Source of the DNA: Antedon bifida
Taxonomy: Eukaryota; Echinodermata; Crinoidea; Comatulida; Antedonidae
Direction of reading: 5' to 3'
Assembly (NCBI GenBank): GCA_963402885.1
Contig: OY727099.1
Span: forward strand, 26,183,001-26,247,000
DNA: 64,000 nucleotides
Below the pieces are notes generated by a model. That model ran no database searches, was not told the origin of the DNA, and was given only the letters and a program-made list of their open reading frames with translations. Shown here in pieces: positions 32,637 to 42,113 of the stretch (the stretch's first letter is position 1; the number at the start of each line of letters is the position of its first letter). The position numbers were made by a program, and so were the translations under genes.

Positions 32637-34832
32637 ATGTTATTTTCTCCAATAATAATGCTTTCTTTATGGATTCAGTGGGTGATATGTTATGCATTGT
32701 TTGCTAGTTGCTATTCAATTGAAACAATTAATACCAACTCATCTACTATATATACTGATGAATATATGACAACTGATAACAATATGACATATTCAACTAC
32801 AATGGAATCAGCAGAACAAACGACAGCAACAGTTATATTATCTACATCTGAAGAAACAACAAATTCAACAACAAATTTCGCCATAAGCACAGAGGAAAAT
32901 AAAAGTCAAATGATGACTACAGCAACTTCTACAGATGAAATAGAAAATGAACCACCATCGTTGGCACCATCAAGTTCAACACCACGAACAAATGATCTAC
33001 TTAATATCATTATTCCATCTTTGATAGCTGTGTTTATACTTCTTGTACTTATTATTCTCTGCACAAAATATAGAAAAAAGGTTAGAAAGGATTTGAAAAA
33101 AGATGGCAATAAAAAAGCTGCATCAACTGATTTGCTTTTACTAGAAGAATCTGCGGATGACAATCATCCTTACCAAGATCCTAAAGAACAAAAACTGGAA
33201 TCTTGTTCAATAACGATTTCAACGCCACCAAATGGGAGCATGAAAAATTCAGAAATACTTGAAACTTGTAACATATATGAAGATATTAATGACACAAATG
33301 AATATGTGAACCAGGAAAATGAAATATATGATGATATCACAACAGATGAGTTCAGAAAGATTACATCATTAGACAGGTCCAGTTTGTACTCATCTGTTAG
33401 TCTTAATTCTGGAGAAGATGCTAATCTAAAACCAATACGTGAATCTGATTACGATAGACTCTCCGATGATTACATAGAACAAGAAAATACAATTTATGAG
33501 AGTGCAGATAAACTAAAACCAACAAAAGGTTTACATCTTGTTGAGGATGATTATGATAATGATTATGCATGCATCGATGATTATGACTATTTGCGTGATG
33601 GTGAAAGCCATGTTAAAAACAGCAAAGTTGTTAACAATAAAGACAATGTAAAGGTCATGGGAGGAATATGCATCTTGAATGAGAGGCAACTGTTTGAACC
33701 TCCAAAAACAAACAACTGCAGTATTTCACATCTTGTCGAAGATGATTTTGATAACGACTATGCTTGTATTGATGATTTTTATGATTATGTTAACAACAGT
33801 GAAGTCAATGATAAGAATAAAAATGATGAAAGCGTTAACATTGAAATTGATAACAAAGAAGGAAATGATAAAGATATTAATGTTGATAACAATGACAAGG
33901 ATGGAAATGATGAAAATGATAACAATGAAATTGATAATAAAGAAGGAAATGATAATGATATAAATGTTGATAACAATGACAAGGATCAAAATGATGAAAA
34001 TGTTAACAATGAAATTAATAACAAAGAAGGAAATGATAAAGATATTAATGTTGATAACAATGACAAGGATAAAAATGATGAAAATGTTAACAATGAAATT
34101 GATAACAAAGAAGGAAATGATAAAGATATAATTAATGTTGATAACAATGATGGTGATAATGCTGATATTGAAAATATTAATGATGAAATTATTGATAAAA
34201 ATGATAAAGATGGAAGCAACATTGATAACACTGATGATGACACTGATGGTAACGTTAAAGATGAAATTGATGATAGAAATGACACTGATGCCAATAAAGA
34301 TGACAACGTCATAGATTGTAGTATCGATAATAGAACAGATGGAAATGGTGATAACAATGACAATGTTGATAACAATGACAATGTTGATAACAATGACACA
34401 GTTGATAACAACGACAATATTGATAATAATGACAATGCTGATAACAATGACAATGTTGATAACAATGACAATGCTGATAACAATGACAATGCTGATAACA
34501 ATGACAATGTTGATAACAATGACACAGTTGATAACAATGACAATGTTGATAACAATGACAATGCTGATAACAATGACAATGCTGATAACAGCCATGATGT
34601 CAATGAAAACAAAAGCTGTGATGATCATGACGACCAAAATGACAAAAACAGTGATGATGAAAACACCAATGATAACATTATATATGATAAGGATGATGAC
34701 AGCAATTATGATATTAATGATGATGGTCATGATACTAATGAAGCATATATCAATGACAATAATGATGACAATATTGACAACAATGATGATAATGATGATG
34801 TCAACTGCAATGACATTATTAATGAGAGATGA
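32637..34832 (+). CDS. Ig-less single-pass receptor with tyrosine-rich and Asp/Asn-repeat tail
   Basis: A 731-residue predicted type I membrane protein. Signal peptide about 1-26; Thr/Ser-rich ectodomain of only about 95 residues with no Ig fold; membrane span about 121-143 followed by KYRKKVRK; very long tail. The first 200 tail residues are dense in tyrosine: NIYEDIND, NEYVNQENEIYDDI, SLYSSVSL, DYDRLSDDYIEQENTIYESAD, and a duplicated NDYACIDD module. The IYESAD motif with acidic lead-in matches the A tail of the Ig receptors (NWIYESAD), suggesting kinship. From about residue 385 to the end the tail is Asn/Asp repeats (NVDNNDN type). The frame ends NDIINER-stop, while an overlapping frame continues with non-repetitive sequence to 34935, so the true C-terminus may differ by a slip in the repeat. 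Confidence 0.8.
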   Translation: MLFSPIIMLSLWIQWVICYALFASCYSIETINTNSSTIYTDEYMTTDNNMTYSTTMESAEQTTATVILSTSEETTNSTTNFAISTEENKSQMMTTATSTDEIENEPPSLAPSSSTPRTNDLLNIIIPSLIAVFILLVLIILCTKYRKKVRKDLKKDGNKKAASTDLLLLEESADDNHPYQDPKEQKLESCSITISTPPNGSMKNSEILETCNIYEDINDTNEYVNQENEIYDDITTDEFRKITSLDRSSLYSSVSLNSGEDANLKPIRESDYDRLSDDYIEQENTIYESADKLKPTKGLHLVEDDYDNDYACIDDYDYLRDGESHVKNSKVVNNKDNVKVMGGICILNERQLFEPPKTNNCSISHLVEDDFDNDYACIDDFYDYVNNSEVNDKNKNDESVNIEIDNKEGNDKDINVDNNDKDGNDENDNNEIDNKEGNDNDINVDNNDKDQNDENVNNEINNKEGNDKDINVDNNDKDKNDENVNNEIDNKEGNDKDIINVDNNDGDNADIENINDEIIDKNDKDGSNIDNTDDDTDGNVKDEIDDRNDTDANKDDNVIDCSIDNRTDGNGDNNDNVDNNDNVDNNDTVDNNDNIDNNDNADNNDNVDNNDNADNNDNADNNDNVDNNDTVDNNDNVDNNDNADNNDNADNSHDVNENKSCDDHDDQNDKNSDDENTNDNIIYDKDDDSNYDINDDGHDTNEAYINDNNDDNIDNNDDNDDVNCNDIINER
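33800..34830 (+). repeat. coding minisatellite, Asp/Asn repeats
   Basis: Units such as GTTGATAACAATGACAAT (18 bases, V/A-D-N-N-D-N) and a longer unit encoding NKEGNDKDINVDNNDKDxND repeat many times. Long antisense open frames over this stretch arise from the repeat and are not genes. Confidence 0.85.
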
Positions 34833-34935
34833 CAATAATGATGAAATTGCTCATAATATTGGTACCATTGGATTAAATGATGTAAATAATGAACAAATTG
34901 AAATTCTAACCAACAATGTTGATGAAAGTAATTAA

Positions 34936-35364
34936 TATAATTATGTTTTAGTTAAAACAAGAAGCCGTTAAACACAGAAAAACAAACTATATGTACATAC
35001 TGTATGTTCTAATTTGTATAATGTATAAAGTATGCTTCATATAGGAGGTAGTCTACATAGGTGCTATGCAATTACCATAATGACCGACTATAATTAAATG
35101 TTAAATGTATTCTGGTCCTTAAGGTTAACTGGAAACTGAGGAAATTCGGATTAGGCCCTCCACGGACCCACAGCAGCCAGCAATGCAGTGCTTACTAGAT
35201 CAGCACACACGCGTACATTTAGTCAAAATTTGGATGACACAAGAGTTTGATAAGTTCCATTGTAAATACAATCCAAGTATAATCCCACCTCCTATATTCT
35301 CCCAAATTCCAGCCAGCCCCCTGGGACTAAAATAAATAGTATTATAATATTTTGGCAGTATAAT
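34936..35364. other. 3' flank of the Asp/Asn-rich receptor
   Basis: No gene seen. A less AT-rich patch (35130-35330) might be an old repeat; it is not identified. Confidence 0.35.
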
Positions 35365-35520
35365 AATAATAATAATAATAATCGTTTTTTATATAGCACT
35401 TATTGCACTAATGCTTCAAAGCGCTTCACATTATTACTCCAGTCATTTTTTTGGGACCAAACACGATGGAAACATACTCCCATAATGCAGCTAGTAATCA
35501 GCGCAAAGTTGTGTCTTGAT
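35365..35520 (-). repeat. SINE family 2, incomplete copy
   Basis: Shares (ATT)n, ATATAGCACTTATTGCAC, TCCAGTCATTTTTTTGG, ATACTCCCATAATGCAGC and CAGCGCAAAGTTG with the SINE at 12290-12510. The tRNA-like head is lost. Confidence 0.65.
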
Positions 35521-36455
35521 CTAAGTATAATTAGTGAATTTAGTGAATGAGGAACATGTTTGTTTCTGTACACTTATTCAGTATTCAATATCATATTCAA
35601 TAATTCATTGTATTGTGTCTATTCTGAACACGACAGTATTATCGCAAGATTTTAAAGAATAAAATGAATCAATAGAATGTAGTTGATATCATGAATATTC
35701 ATTAGCTAAGCATTCATGCAACAGTTTTACTTTATCTCTAAATGAACTAAACAAAAATAGATGGGAAAAACAAACATAATGCAAAAACAAGAGGTGGAGA
35801 GCTGAGGAGAGACAAGAGCAGTACAATAACCACTATCACTGGGAATTGTGTGCCCCTGCACTCCAAATAATTATTACAAATAACTTTAAAATATAGAAAT
35901 GTTTATATTTTAAAAAAAAATAATTATTAATGTGTCCACATTAATGACATTCACAAAGACCGCTATTACCAATATCTTACATTCAGTTGGATTACTACAC
36001 ACCCCATCCAAAATTTAAAATTTCTACGGTAGTTACTGTAGAACTATAAATGCATACTACAGCTACTTATTATTCACAAGGTCTTGTTATTTTATTGCCC
36101 TATCATTATCTTCATCTATCAATTCCCATGGATTAGTAACGTTATGTTTAATTTCTGTACACTTTCAGTTTTCCTACAGCGTTTTCATGTTTATATCGTA
36201 AAATAGGTTTAATGTACAGTACATCAAGCAACTCTTCTATTGGGCCATTTTATTCTCATGATGCGAAAGTATTATGACAGCAATTGAAACAGAACTTTAG
36301 TAAATAGCAAGTATATAATTTCACCATACCTCATGTTGGTAAAGATTTACACAGTTACATAATATTTAAACTTCATACTTATAACTTCATGTTGATGGCA
36401 ATTTTTTTTACATATTGCTCAAGAGTTAAGTTTCGAAAACAACACTACTTATTAT
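35521..36455. promoter_or_regulatory. upstream region of the short receptor at 36456
   Basis: AT-rich region without a supported gene. The palindrome core ATGAATATTCAT is at 35691-35702. Codons just before the ATG at 36456 are open and aligned with the paralogue at 38269, so an upstream exon spliced near 36417 is possible but unproven. Confidence 0.3.
35691..35702. promoter_or_regulatory. POU-dimer-like palindrome ATGAATATTCAT
   Basis: Perfect 12-base palindrome about 750 bases upstream of 36456. Same core as at 10293, 18814 and 44484. Confidence 0.2.
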
Positions 36456-37049
36456 ATGGCGAATAGCAGTACTATGAGTAGCAGTACTATGAGCAACAGT
36501 ATTTGGAGTAACAGTACTTGGACTACGGAGAATGTTACTGAGGTTTCAACAGAATTGTATACTGTAATCGCAACCACAATTGATGATTATACAGAGTACT
36601 ACAACTATCAGTATAATGCCGTCTTTCAAAATGTACTTTTTATAATTGTTATATTTCTAATGATTATCGGTGGAATTGGAGTCATGGTTTTTATTCCATT
36701 GTGGGCTAACATTCAACGGAACTTTTATATCTGCAGAATAAGATGTCGTCAAACTAGAGGTGAATTTAACATACCTTCCAAAGATGTGCGTCAACAAACG
36801 GGAGAAACAATGCAAACAAGTGGACACTTGGAGGCAACAATTCCACAAACATTTGAAGAAAATGCTGAGATCTATGACATGGACAATCTAATAAGTGCCA
36901 ACGATGATGAAGCTGCCCTCTATTGCGAAATGGACGAACAAAGATCTACAATTGATGCCGATTCCGAGTTCTACTGTGAAATGGACGTACAAAGATCAAC
37001 AAGTGATGAGAATGACTATTTGGAACCAGTTTTCATTCTAACACAGTAA
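36456..37049 (+). CDS. short single-pass protein with repeated YxxM-type tail motifs
   Basis: A 197-residue protein. A small N-terminal part (1-56) is Ser/Thr/Asn-rich with several N-glycosylation sequons (NSS, NST, NVT) and no signal peptide, then a strong membrane span at 57-82 (IIVIFLMIIGGIGVMVFI) and a basic stop-transfer. The tail holds EIYDMDN, two copies of the module YCEMDxQRST (ALYCEMDEQRST and EFYCEMDVQRST) and NDYLEPV. Topology is probably N-terminus out (type III), or a signal sequence comes from an unseen upstream exon. The tail style (YxxM/V in acidic context) recalls the B tails of the Ig receptors (DLYGMSN, DGYLEV). Its neighbour at 38269 is a paralogue up to the end of the span. 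Confidence 0.75.
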   Translation: MANSSTMSSSTMSNSIWSNSTWTTENVTEVSTELYTVIATTIDDYTEYYNYQYNAVFQNVLFIIVIFLMIIGGIGVMVFIPLWANIQRNFYICRIRCRQTRGEFNIPSKDVRQQTGETMQTSGHLEATIPQTFEENAEIYDMDNLISANDDEAALYCEMDEQRSTIDADSEFYCEMDVQRSTSDENDYLEPVFILTQ

Positions 37050-38205
37050 TTTGTCAAAATGAATGAATTTGGTCATCATGTGAGCGGTAAATACTTTAAA
37101 TTTTGCAATCTTTCATAAAAGTAAAAAAACAAATTGAGGCACATAATTTTATTTAAAATTCCTGTTTTTGTACGCAGTAGATGACAGTTGGTTTTCACAC
37201 TATAAATCACAAAACTTTGTCCTAGTGCAAAATCGTTTTTGAAGATTTCATACTCTACCAGATTACATTTGGTCAGGGAGATATAAAATATAAATAAATA
37301 TTATTTTCTTTAGATGCAGGGAATAATGTCTCCAGTGTAGCATAGCAAAAACCTATATATACAAAACAACCTTATTGCTACAAATTTCTAAAATTGTATA
37401 GCAAAAAATATAATACAAAACTATGTTTCTCGACTCAAAAATCAGTTTATTAGCAATATTGCTAATCAAAATTTTAAAATGAAATTTTTTCCAAAATGGC
37501 ATGGTTGGTCAAACTTTCTGACCACACATTCAGTATGCTGCCCTCTATAGTTAGGTAAGGATAAACTTGTTAGTCTTAAGTCCCACAGTATCTGTATTTA
37601 CAAGTTCAGTTTCATTTAGATGTTTTAATGAGAGTCAACAAGTTTCTGTTTACTTTCAAATGCGTTGTACGTGCAAATTTAAATCAAGTTATTATCGGCA
37701 TCAATTTTGTAATCCCTAACTGTTAAATAATTGTCAATTAATTCATTGAATTTGATCTTATGTCTATCAATCAACACATGTCAATATTTACACAAATTAT
37801 TGTCTATACAGTATGGGTAACAGTTTGTTCATTTTAAACTTTTCTAATATTTGGCTGTTTAGTTGTAAAAATAATTGTATTATTAGTAATTGATGGCAGA
37901 AGTAATAAAACAAATCATAACTAATGAAGTAAACATGATTAGACTGACAATAAACAAAAGTAGTTAACATTCAAACAAAAGTAGTATGTTAACATTTTAA
38001 ACATTATCCAATAAATCAAAAGTGAAACTATAATTTTAATTACAATATGAAATGAATATTAAGTTTCTAAATACAAGAAATTCAAAACTCGGAAGTGATT
38101 TGATATAAATTGTCACCAGCATAGGATGCTGTTATAAGATTTAAATTATTTTGAAGAGATTTTGTATACAATTATATACCACTGCAATTTTCCATCTTTC
38201 TTTTG
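37050..38205. other. spacer between the two short-receptor paralogues
   Basis: No gene or classified repeat seen. The 60 bases just before 38269 are similar to those before 36456, marking the edge of the duplication. Confidence 0.4.
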
Positions 38206-38268
38206 ATGCCAAATGCTTACATAACAGCTCAAGAGTTGACTAGTCCTGAAAACAACAATACTTATAAT

Positions 38269-39246
38269 ATGGCGAATAACAGCACCACTTTGAGTAGCAG
38301 TACTATGAGCAACAGTATTTGGAGTAACAGTACTTGGACTACGGAGAATGTTACTGAGATTTCAACAGAGTTGTATACTGTAATCTCAACCACAATTGAT
38401 GATTTTAAACAGGACTATGAGTACCTGCCCATCTTTCAAAATTTACTTTTTATAATTTTTATATTTCTAATGATTATCGGTGGAATTGGAATCATGATTT
38501 TTATTCCATTGTGGGCAAGAATTCAACGAAAATTAAAACGTCAACAACAACGAGCTTATTTCTACATGACAAGACGTCCAAAAACAAGCGCCGCCGGGAT
38601 GAAACCTTCACAGAACGCTAGCATTATTTACGTGGGTAGATCAGGAAAGGAGACAAGAGTTAACTTCGCTGAAAGTATAGTACGAGATTCTGTTGTCAGT
38701 GATAGTGCACAGGCAAAAGATGATGAAACTCAGGTAGGCGATTTTGGAGGCGCTGTTAGTGACTTTGTCGAGACATGTCATGCTTTGGGTGCTTCCTGTG
38801 ACAATGTACAGGTGTCAGATTCTGTGCTTGTTACTGGTGACGATGTTCAGGTAAGCGATTCTGTATGTGTTTCCAATGATGACGTTCAAATAGGCAATTC
38901 TATGTGTGCTGTTACCAACAACGTCCAGATAGGGGAATCTGTATGTGTTTCCAGCGACGATATCCTGATAGGCGATTCTGTATGTGTTGCCAGTGACGAT
39001 ATCCAGGTAGACGATTCTGTATGTGTTGCTAATGATGATACCCAGGTCAGCGATTCTGTATGTGTTGCCAGCGACGATATCCAGGTAGACGATTTTGTAT
39101 GTGTTGCCAGCGACAATGTCCAAGTAAGCAATTCTATAATAAGTGATGTTAGCGATTCTGTGCTTGTTGCCAATGATGACTCAAATGCGGCCAATTCTAT
39201 GTTTGGTGTTCCAGAAGTGGGAATTGATTTACAGGATTTTTTTTGA
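38269..39246 (+). CDS. paralogue of the 36456 gene whose tail is replaced by 13-residue repeats
   Basis: A 325-residue product from the ATG aligned with the paralogue (MANNSTTLSSSTMSN); an in-frame ATG at 38206 would add 21 residues. The ectodomain and membrane span (IIFIFLMIIGGIGIMIFIPLW) closely match 36456, but similarity stops right after the span. The new tail starts RIQRKLKRQQQRAYFYMTRR, passes a linker, and then has nine tandem 13-residue units of the form DDVQVSDSVCVSN (residues about 178-294), ending VGIDLQDFF. The tyrosine motifs of the paralogue are gone. The alternating hydrophobic pattern with a central Cys in most units suggests stacked beta strands; this is inference. No known family was recognised for the repeat. 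Confidence 0.75.
   Translation: MANNSTTLSSSTMSNSIWSNSTWTTENVTEISTELYTVISTTIDDFKQDYEYLPIFQNLLFIIFIFLMIIGGIGIMIFIPLWARIQRKLKRQQQRAYFYMTRRPKTSAAGMKPSQNASIIYVGRSGKETRVNFAESIVRDSVVSDSAQAKDDETQVGDFGGAVSDFVETCHALGASCDNVQVSDSVLVTGDDVQVSDSVCVSNDDVQIGNSMCAVTNNVQIGESVCVSSDDILIGDSVCVASDDIQVDDSVCVANDDTQVSDSVCVASDDIQVDDFVCVASDNVQVSNSIISDVSDSVLVANDDSNAANSMFGVPEVGIDLQDFF
38800..39150 (+). repeat. nine 39-bp coding repeats (13 residues each)
   Basis: Units keep the frame exactly and encode D/N-D/N-x-Q-V/I-x-x-S/F-V/M-C/L-V/A-x-x. Third-position differences between units suggest selection on the protein pattern, but this was not measured. Confidence 0.8.
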
Positions 39247-39668
39247 TGTAATGAAAAATCTAACACTGATAAATGAAAGTGGTCTGATGATGATAAAGTT
39301 GAATCAACCATGATCCTCAATACTTTTTTTAAAACTGGCTGAAAACTATTATCAAATGTTAAATGGAGAAATTTGGAACTAAAGAGGGGTAGAACGTAAT
39401 AATATATCAAAAACAAAAGTATTTATGATTTTTTTTTATCAATAACGACAATCTAGAAGAAACCCATTTTTTTAATAGAATAATCAATAATTATAATTAA
39501 AGACAATTATACCAAATTTACCGCATTAATACAGTGTAATTGGGTGTGGATTTGGCGTTGGGTGATTGGCGAGGGCCACGCCCAAGAGCTAGTGTTGGTA
39601 TATTAATCTATTATGGATCAATTCAATATGATATTTAACCTAAGTAAGTTTGAATAATTTATTTCTAG
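39247..39668. other. no gene seen
   Basis: 3' flank of the repeat-tailed gene. A slightly GC-richer patch GGGCGTGGCCCTCGCC-like (minus strand) lies near 39565; not identified. Confidence 0.35.
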
Positions 39669-39832
39669 AGCTCTGTCTACACTATCAAACTTTATGTGAC
39701 AAAAAAATGTGATGTGCCCATATATGGACATGATGATGTTATATCACTACCATATTTGGATATAATCACTACCATATTTGGGCACATCACAGTTTTTTTG
39801 TCAAACTAGTTTGATAGTGTAGACAGAGCTTT
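39669..39832. mobile_element. MITE copy 4, best-preserved
   Basis: Terminal inverted repeats AGCTCTGTCTACACTATCAA (left) and TTGATAGTGTAGACAGAGCT (right) are perfect complements for 20 bases. Internal parts, in order: AAATGTGATGTGCCCATATA, GGACATGATGATG, two CACTACCATATTTGG units, GGGCACATCACA, GTCAAACTAGT. No coding capacity. Confidence 0.9.
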
Positions 39833-40637
39833 AGTTGTCATAAAAACTATTGACATTTATATTATAATAATCTTAATTTAAGTCATTGTTCTGTTCACAT
39901 GGATGTTAAAATTTAAATAAGTGTCTTACTTTATTAACTATTGAAGTGAATAATTTACAGAATACACTATTTTTACATGTTAAAATCAACAAAAACGTAA
40001 ACAAAATATAGCATGAGAGCCCTTGAGAAAAAAAGCTGGCATCAGTTACTTAAACTAATCAGAAACTAAGTATCAACTAAACAGAATTTATTGGTTTTAG
40101 ATGGTACACACGGTGAACACATTAACTTGATATTATCTGTTATTGAAATGATTGTAGTAAAAGGAGTTTTGTATATATACTGTAAGTATTATATATTATA
40201 TTGTATATATATTATACACTGTTTTGCTCTTAGGCTAATGATATCACAGACATAAGAACTAGTTGTGTTTGCTACTGCGGTATACTGTAGTTATTATCAG
40301 CTAATAAGAGTAGTTATTACTACAGTGTGTTGGTATCAGTTACTATAGTACAGTACTCTATTACAGTATAATGATCCGAATATAATCTCATGCTAGAGTA
40401 TAGTAATAATAATAAAATGAGACATAATATTTTGGTGGATAAATACTGTACAGAAGAATAGTAAATGCCATTTATTGGATTAGTAAACACGCATATTAAT
40501 TAACTAAAAATTATGTAAAGTTGACATTAATAAAAATTCCATAATGAATCATTTGTTACATGCTCTATAATGTAAATACATATTTGTTTATTAAGTGTAA
40601 TTTATAAATCTATCTTTTGTAAAGAAGGAAGGAAGCC
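39833..40637. other. no gene seen; upstream of the Thr-repeat protein
   Basis: AT-rich; a TATATACTGTA/TATATTATAC-like stretch lies near 40175-40220. Presumed 5' region of the next gene. Confidence 0.35.
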
Positions 40638-41297
40638 ATGGCCAGAATACACATTATGTTGTTTTTGATGATTGTTGAATTACCGGATTATATTGGTATC
40701 CAAGCACGAACACTTCCAGCTAAATTGAGTGACAACTTTGATGGTAATGAAGCAATGGACGCATTTCCTACTGTGGCTTCACATGCTACACATTATATTC
40801 CTGCTTTTATGACGCTAAAACCGACTGAACCATCGCAGGCAGCTACGAAACAGCCATCCAACACAACTACGCAACCATCACACACCACTACGCAATCATC
40901 ACAAACAACTACGCAATCACCACACACAACTACAAAAAAGTCATCACGCACAACAAAAAAACAAAAGAAAGAAAAAAAAGATGAGAAAAAAGAGGAAAAA
41001 AATAATGAGCAAACGCAGGAACAGCAAGAACCGCAAGGAGAGGAAAGCAGTATACCAGAGCAACCAGTCAACCCTACAGTTGTAGCTGCAGCTAGTGTCG
41101 GAGGTGCAGCTGCGGCAACAGCCGTTGGAGTTGTGGTTGCGAAGAAACTATCTAAAAAGAAAAAAAAATTGGTTGATCCAAAATGTGTTTATAAATATGA
41201 TAAAGACGAAGCTGGGCACACGCACGACGACCGCTATAAACCAACAGAGGGCGCCAGCACCAGCGGTGAAACTGCACCTCTGCTGTCTGGAAAATAA
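40638..41297 (+). CDS. small membrane protein with Thr-repeat stalk and Ala/Gly/Val membrane span
   Basis: A 219-residue protein with an N-terminal hydrophobic stretch (MARIHIMLFLMIVELPDYIG, likely signal peptide). Tandem repeats of TTTQ(S/P)SH/SQ lie at about 74-100 and are probably O-glycosylated. A strongly charged Lys/Glu/Gln region (101-140) follows, then a membrane-like segment at 147-168 (VVAAASVGGAAAATAVGVVV) followed by KKLSKKKKK. The tail of about 45 residues contains CVYKYDKDEAG, HTHDDRY and TAPLLSGK. The Gly/Ala-rich span with small-residue spacing favours helix-helix packing. Codon use is less AT-rich than its neighbours. No family recognised; it may belong to the same surface-protein neighbourhood. 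Confidence 0.72.
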   Translation: MARIHIMLFLMIVELPDYIGIQARTLPAKLSDNFDGNEAMDAFPTVASHATHYIPAFMTLKPTEPSQAATKQPSNTTTQPSHTTTQSSQTTTQSPHTTTKKSSRTTKKQKKEKKDEKKEEKNNEQTQEQQEPQGEESSIPEQPVNPTVVAAASVGGAAAATAVGVVVAKKLSKKKKKLVDPKCVYKYDKDEAGHTHDDRYKPTEGASTSGETAPLLSGK

Positions 41298-41959
41298 ATT
41301 ATGGACTAGAAAGACTATAAATAATCAGGACGTTGTTTTATCAGGAAAGCACTAAGGCAGATTTTAAAATGGTGGAAAATGGCCTTATTTATTAAAAAAA
41401 TTAAAATAAGGTACAATTTATATGTAAATATATATTTATTGCAAGTGATTGGAATTCCAAAGTCCTGTTCAATCAACCACTTACTTCTCACATGACTAGA
41501 TCTGTTTAATCATCCAAAAAAACAAGTTTCCCAATTAAAAAGTTTATGCTTAATAGGGAGGTTTTGATTTATTAAACTTAAATGCTATGTCATTGTGCGC
41601 ATGCGGAGAAGTTAGAACATGCTTCGCCACTCTATTCCTCGATAGAGTTTTGGTGGACGATGACCCAATGGGTAGTTTCTAGGTCGTAGATCATAGGTCA
41701 TTTCAAAACCAAAAGCTCCCTATCAGCAATGTTAAATCTTTCAATTTAATGTTTAGTCTAGCTAATGTGTATTTAGTGTGACTCTTAACTGAAATAATTA
41801 TATAATTAATTTGTTGAAATCTCATTATTAGATAATTAAAACAAACTCATTTATTAATCATAGATGTAAAGCATCCATTAAATTTAAAATGACTTTCTTT
41901 AAATTGTAATTGAATCTGTAACTTTTATTTTTGTTCAAAGTGATTCATGCATTTAGTTT
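41298..41959. other. no gene seen
   Basis: AT-rich spacer. A GC-richer stretch 41590-41710 contains a small hairpin (CTCTATTCCTCGATAGAG). Confidence 0.35.
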
Positions 41960-42113
41960 AACAAAAGTGTAATGTGCCCAAATATGGTAGTGATATACCC
42001 AAATATGGTAGTGATGTGCACAAATATGGTAGTGATATGCACAAATATGGTAGTGATATGACATCATCATGTCCATATGGGAACATCACATTTTGTAGTG
42101 TAGACCGAGCTTA
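41960..42113. mobile_element. MITE copy 5 with four internal units
   Basis: Carries four CAAATATGGTAGTGAT-type units in tandem rather than the usual one or two, then ATGACATCATCATGTCCATA and GTAGTGTAGACCGAGCTTA. The left terminal arm is missing. Confidence 0.75.

Noticed and set aside
33726-34835. Long minus-strand open frames (369 and 208 codons) opposite the Asp/Asn repeat
   Set aside because: They encode Ile/Val- or Leu/Ser-only repeats, the direct complement of the GAT/AAC repeat. No start context or unique sequence supports a gene.
38815-39416. Minus-strand frames of 102 and 176 codons
   Set aside because: Mirror images of the 39-base coding repeat of the 38269 gene; no independent support.
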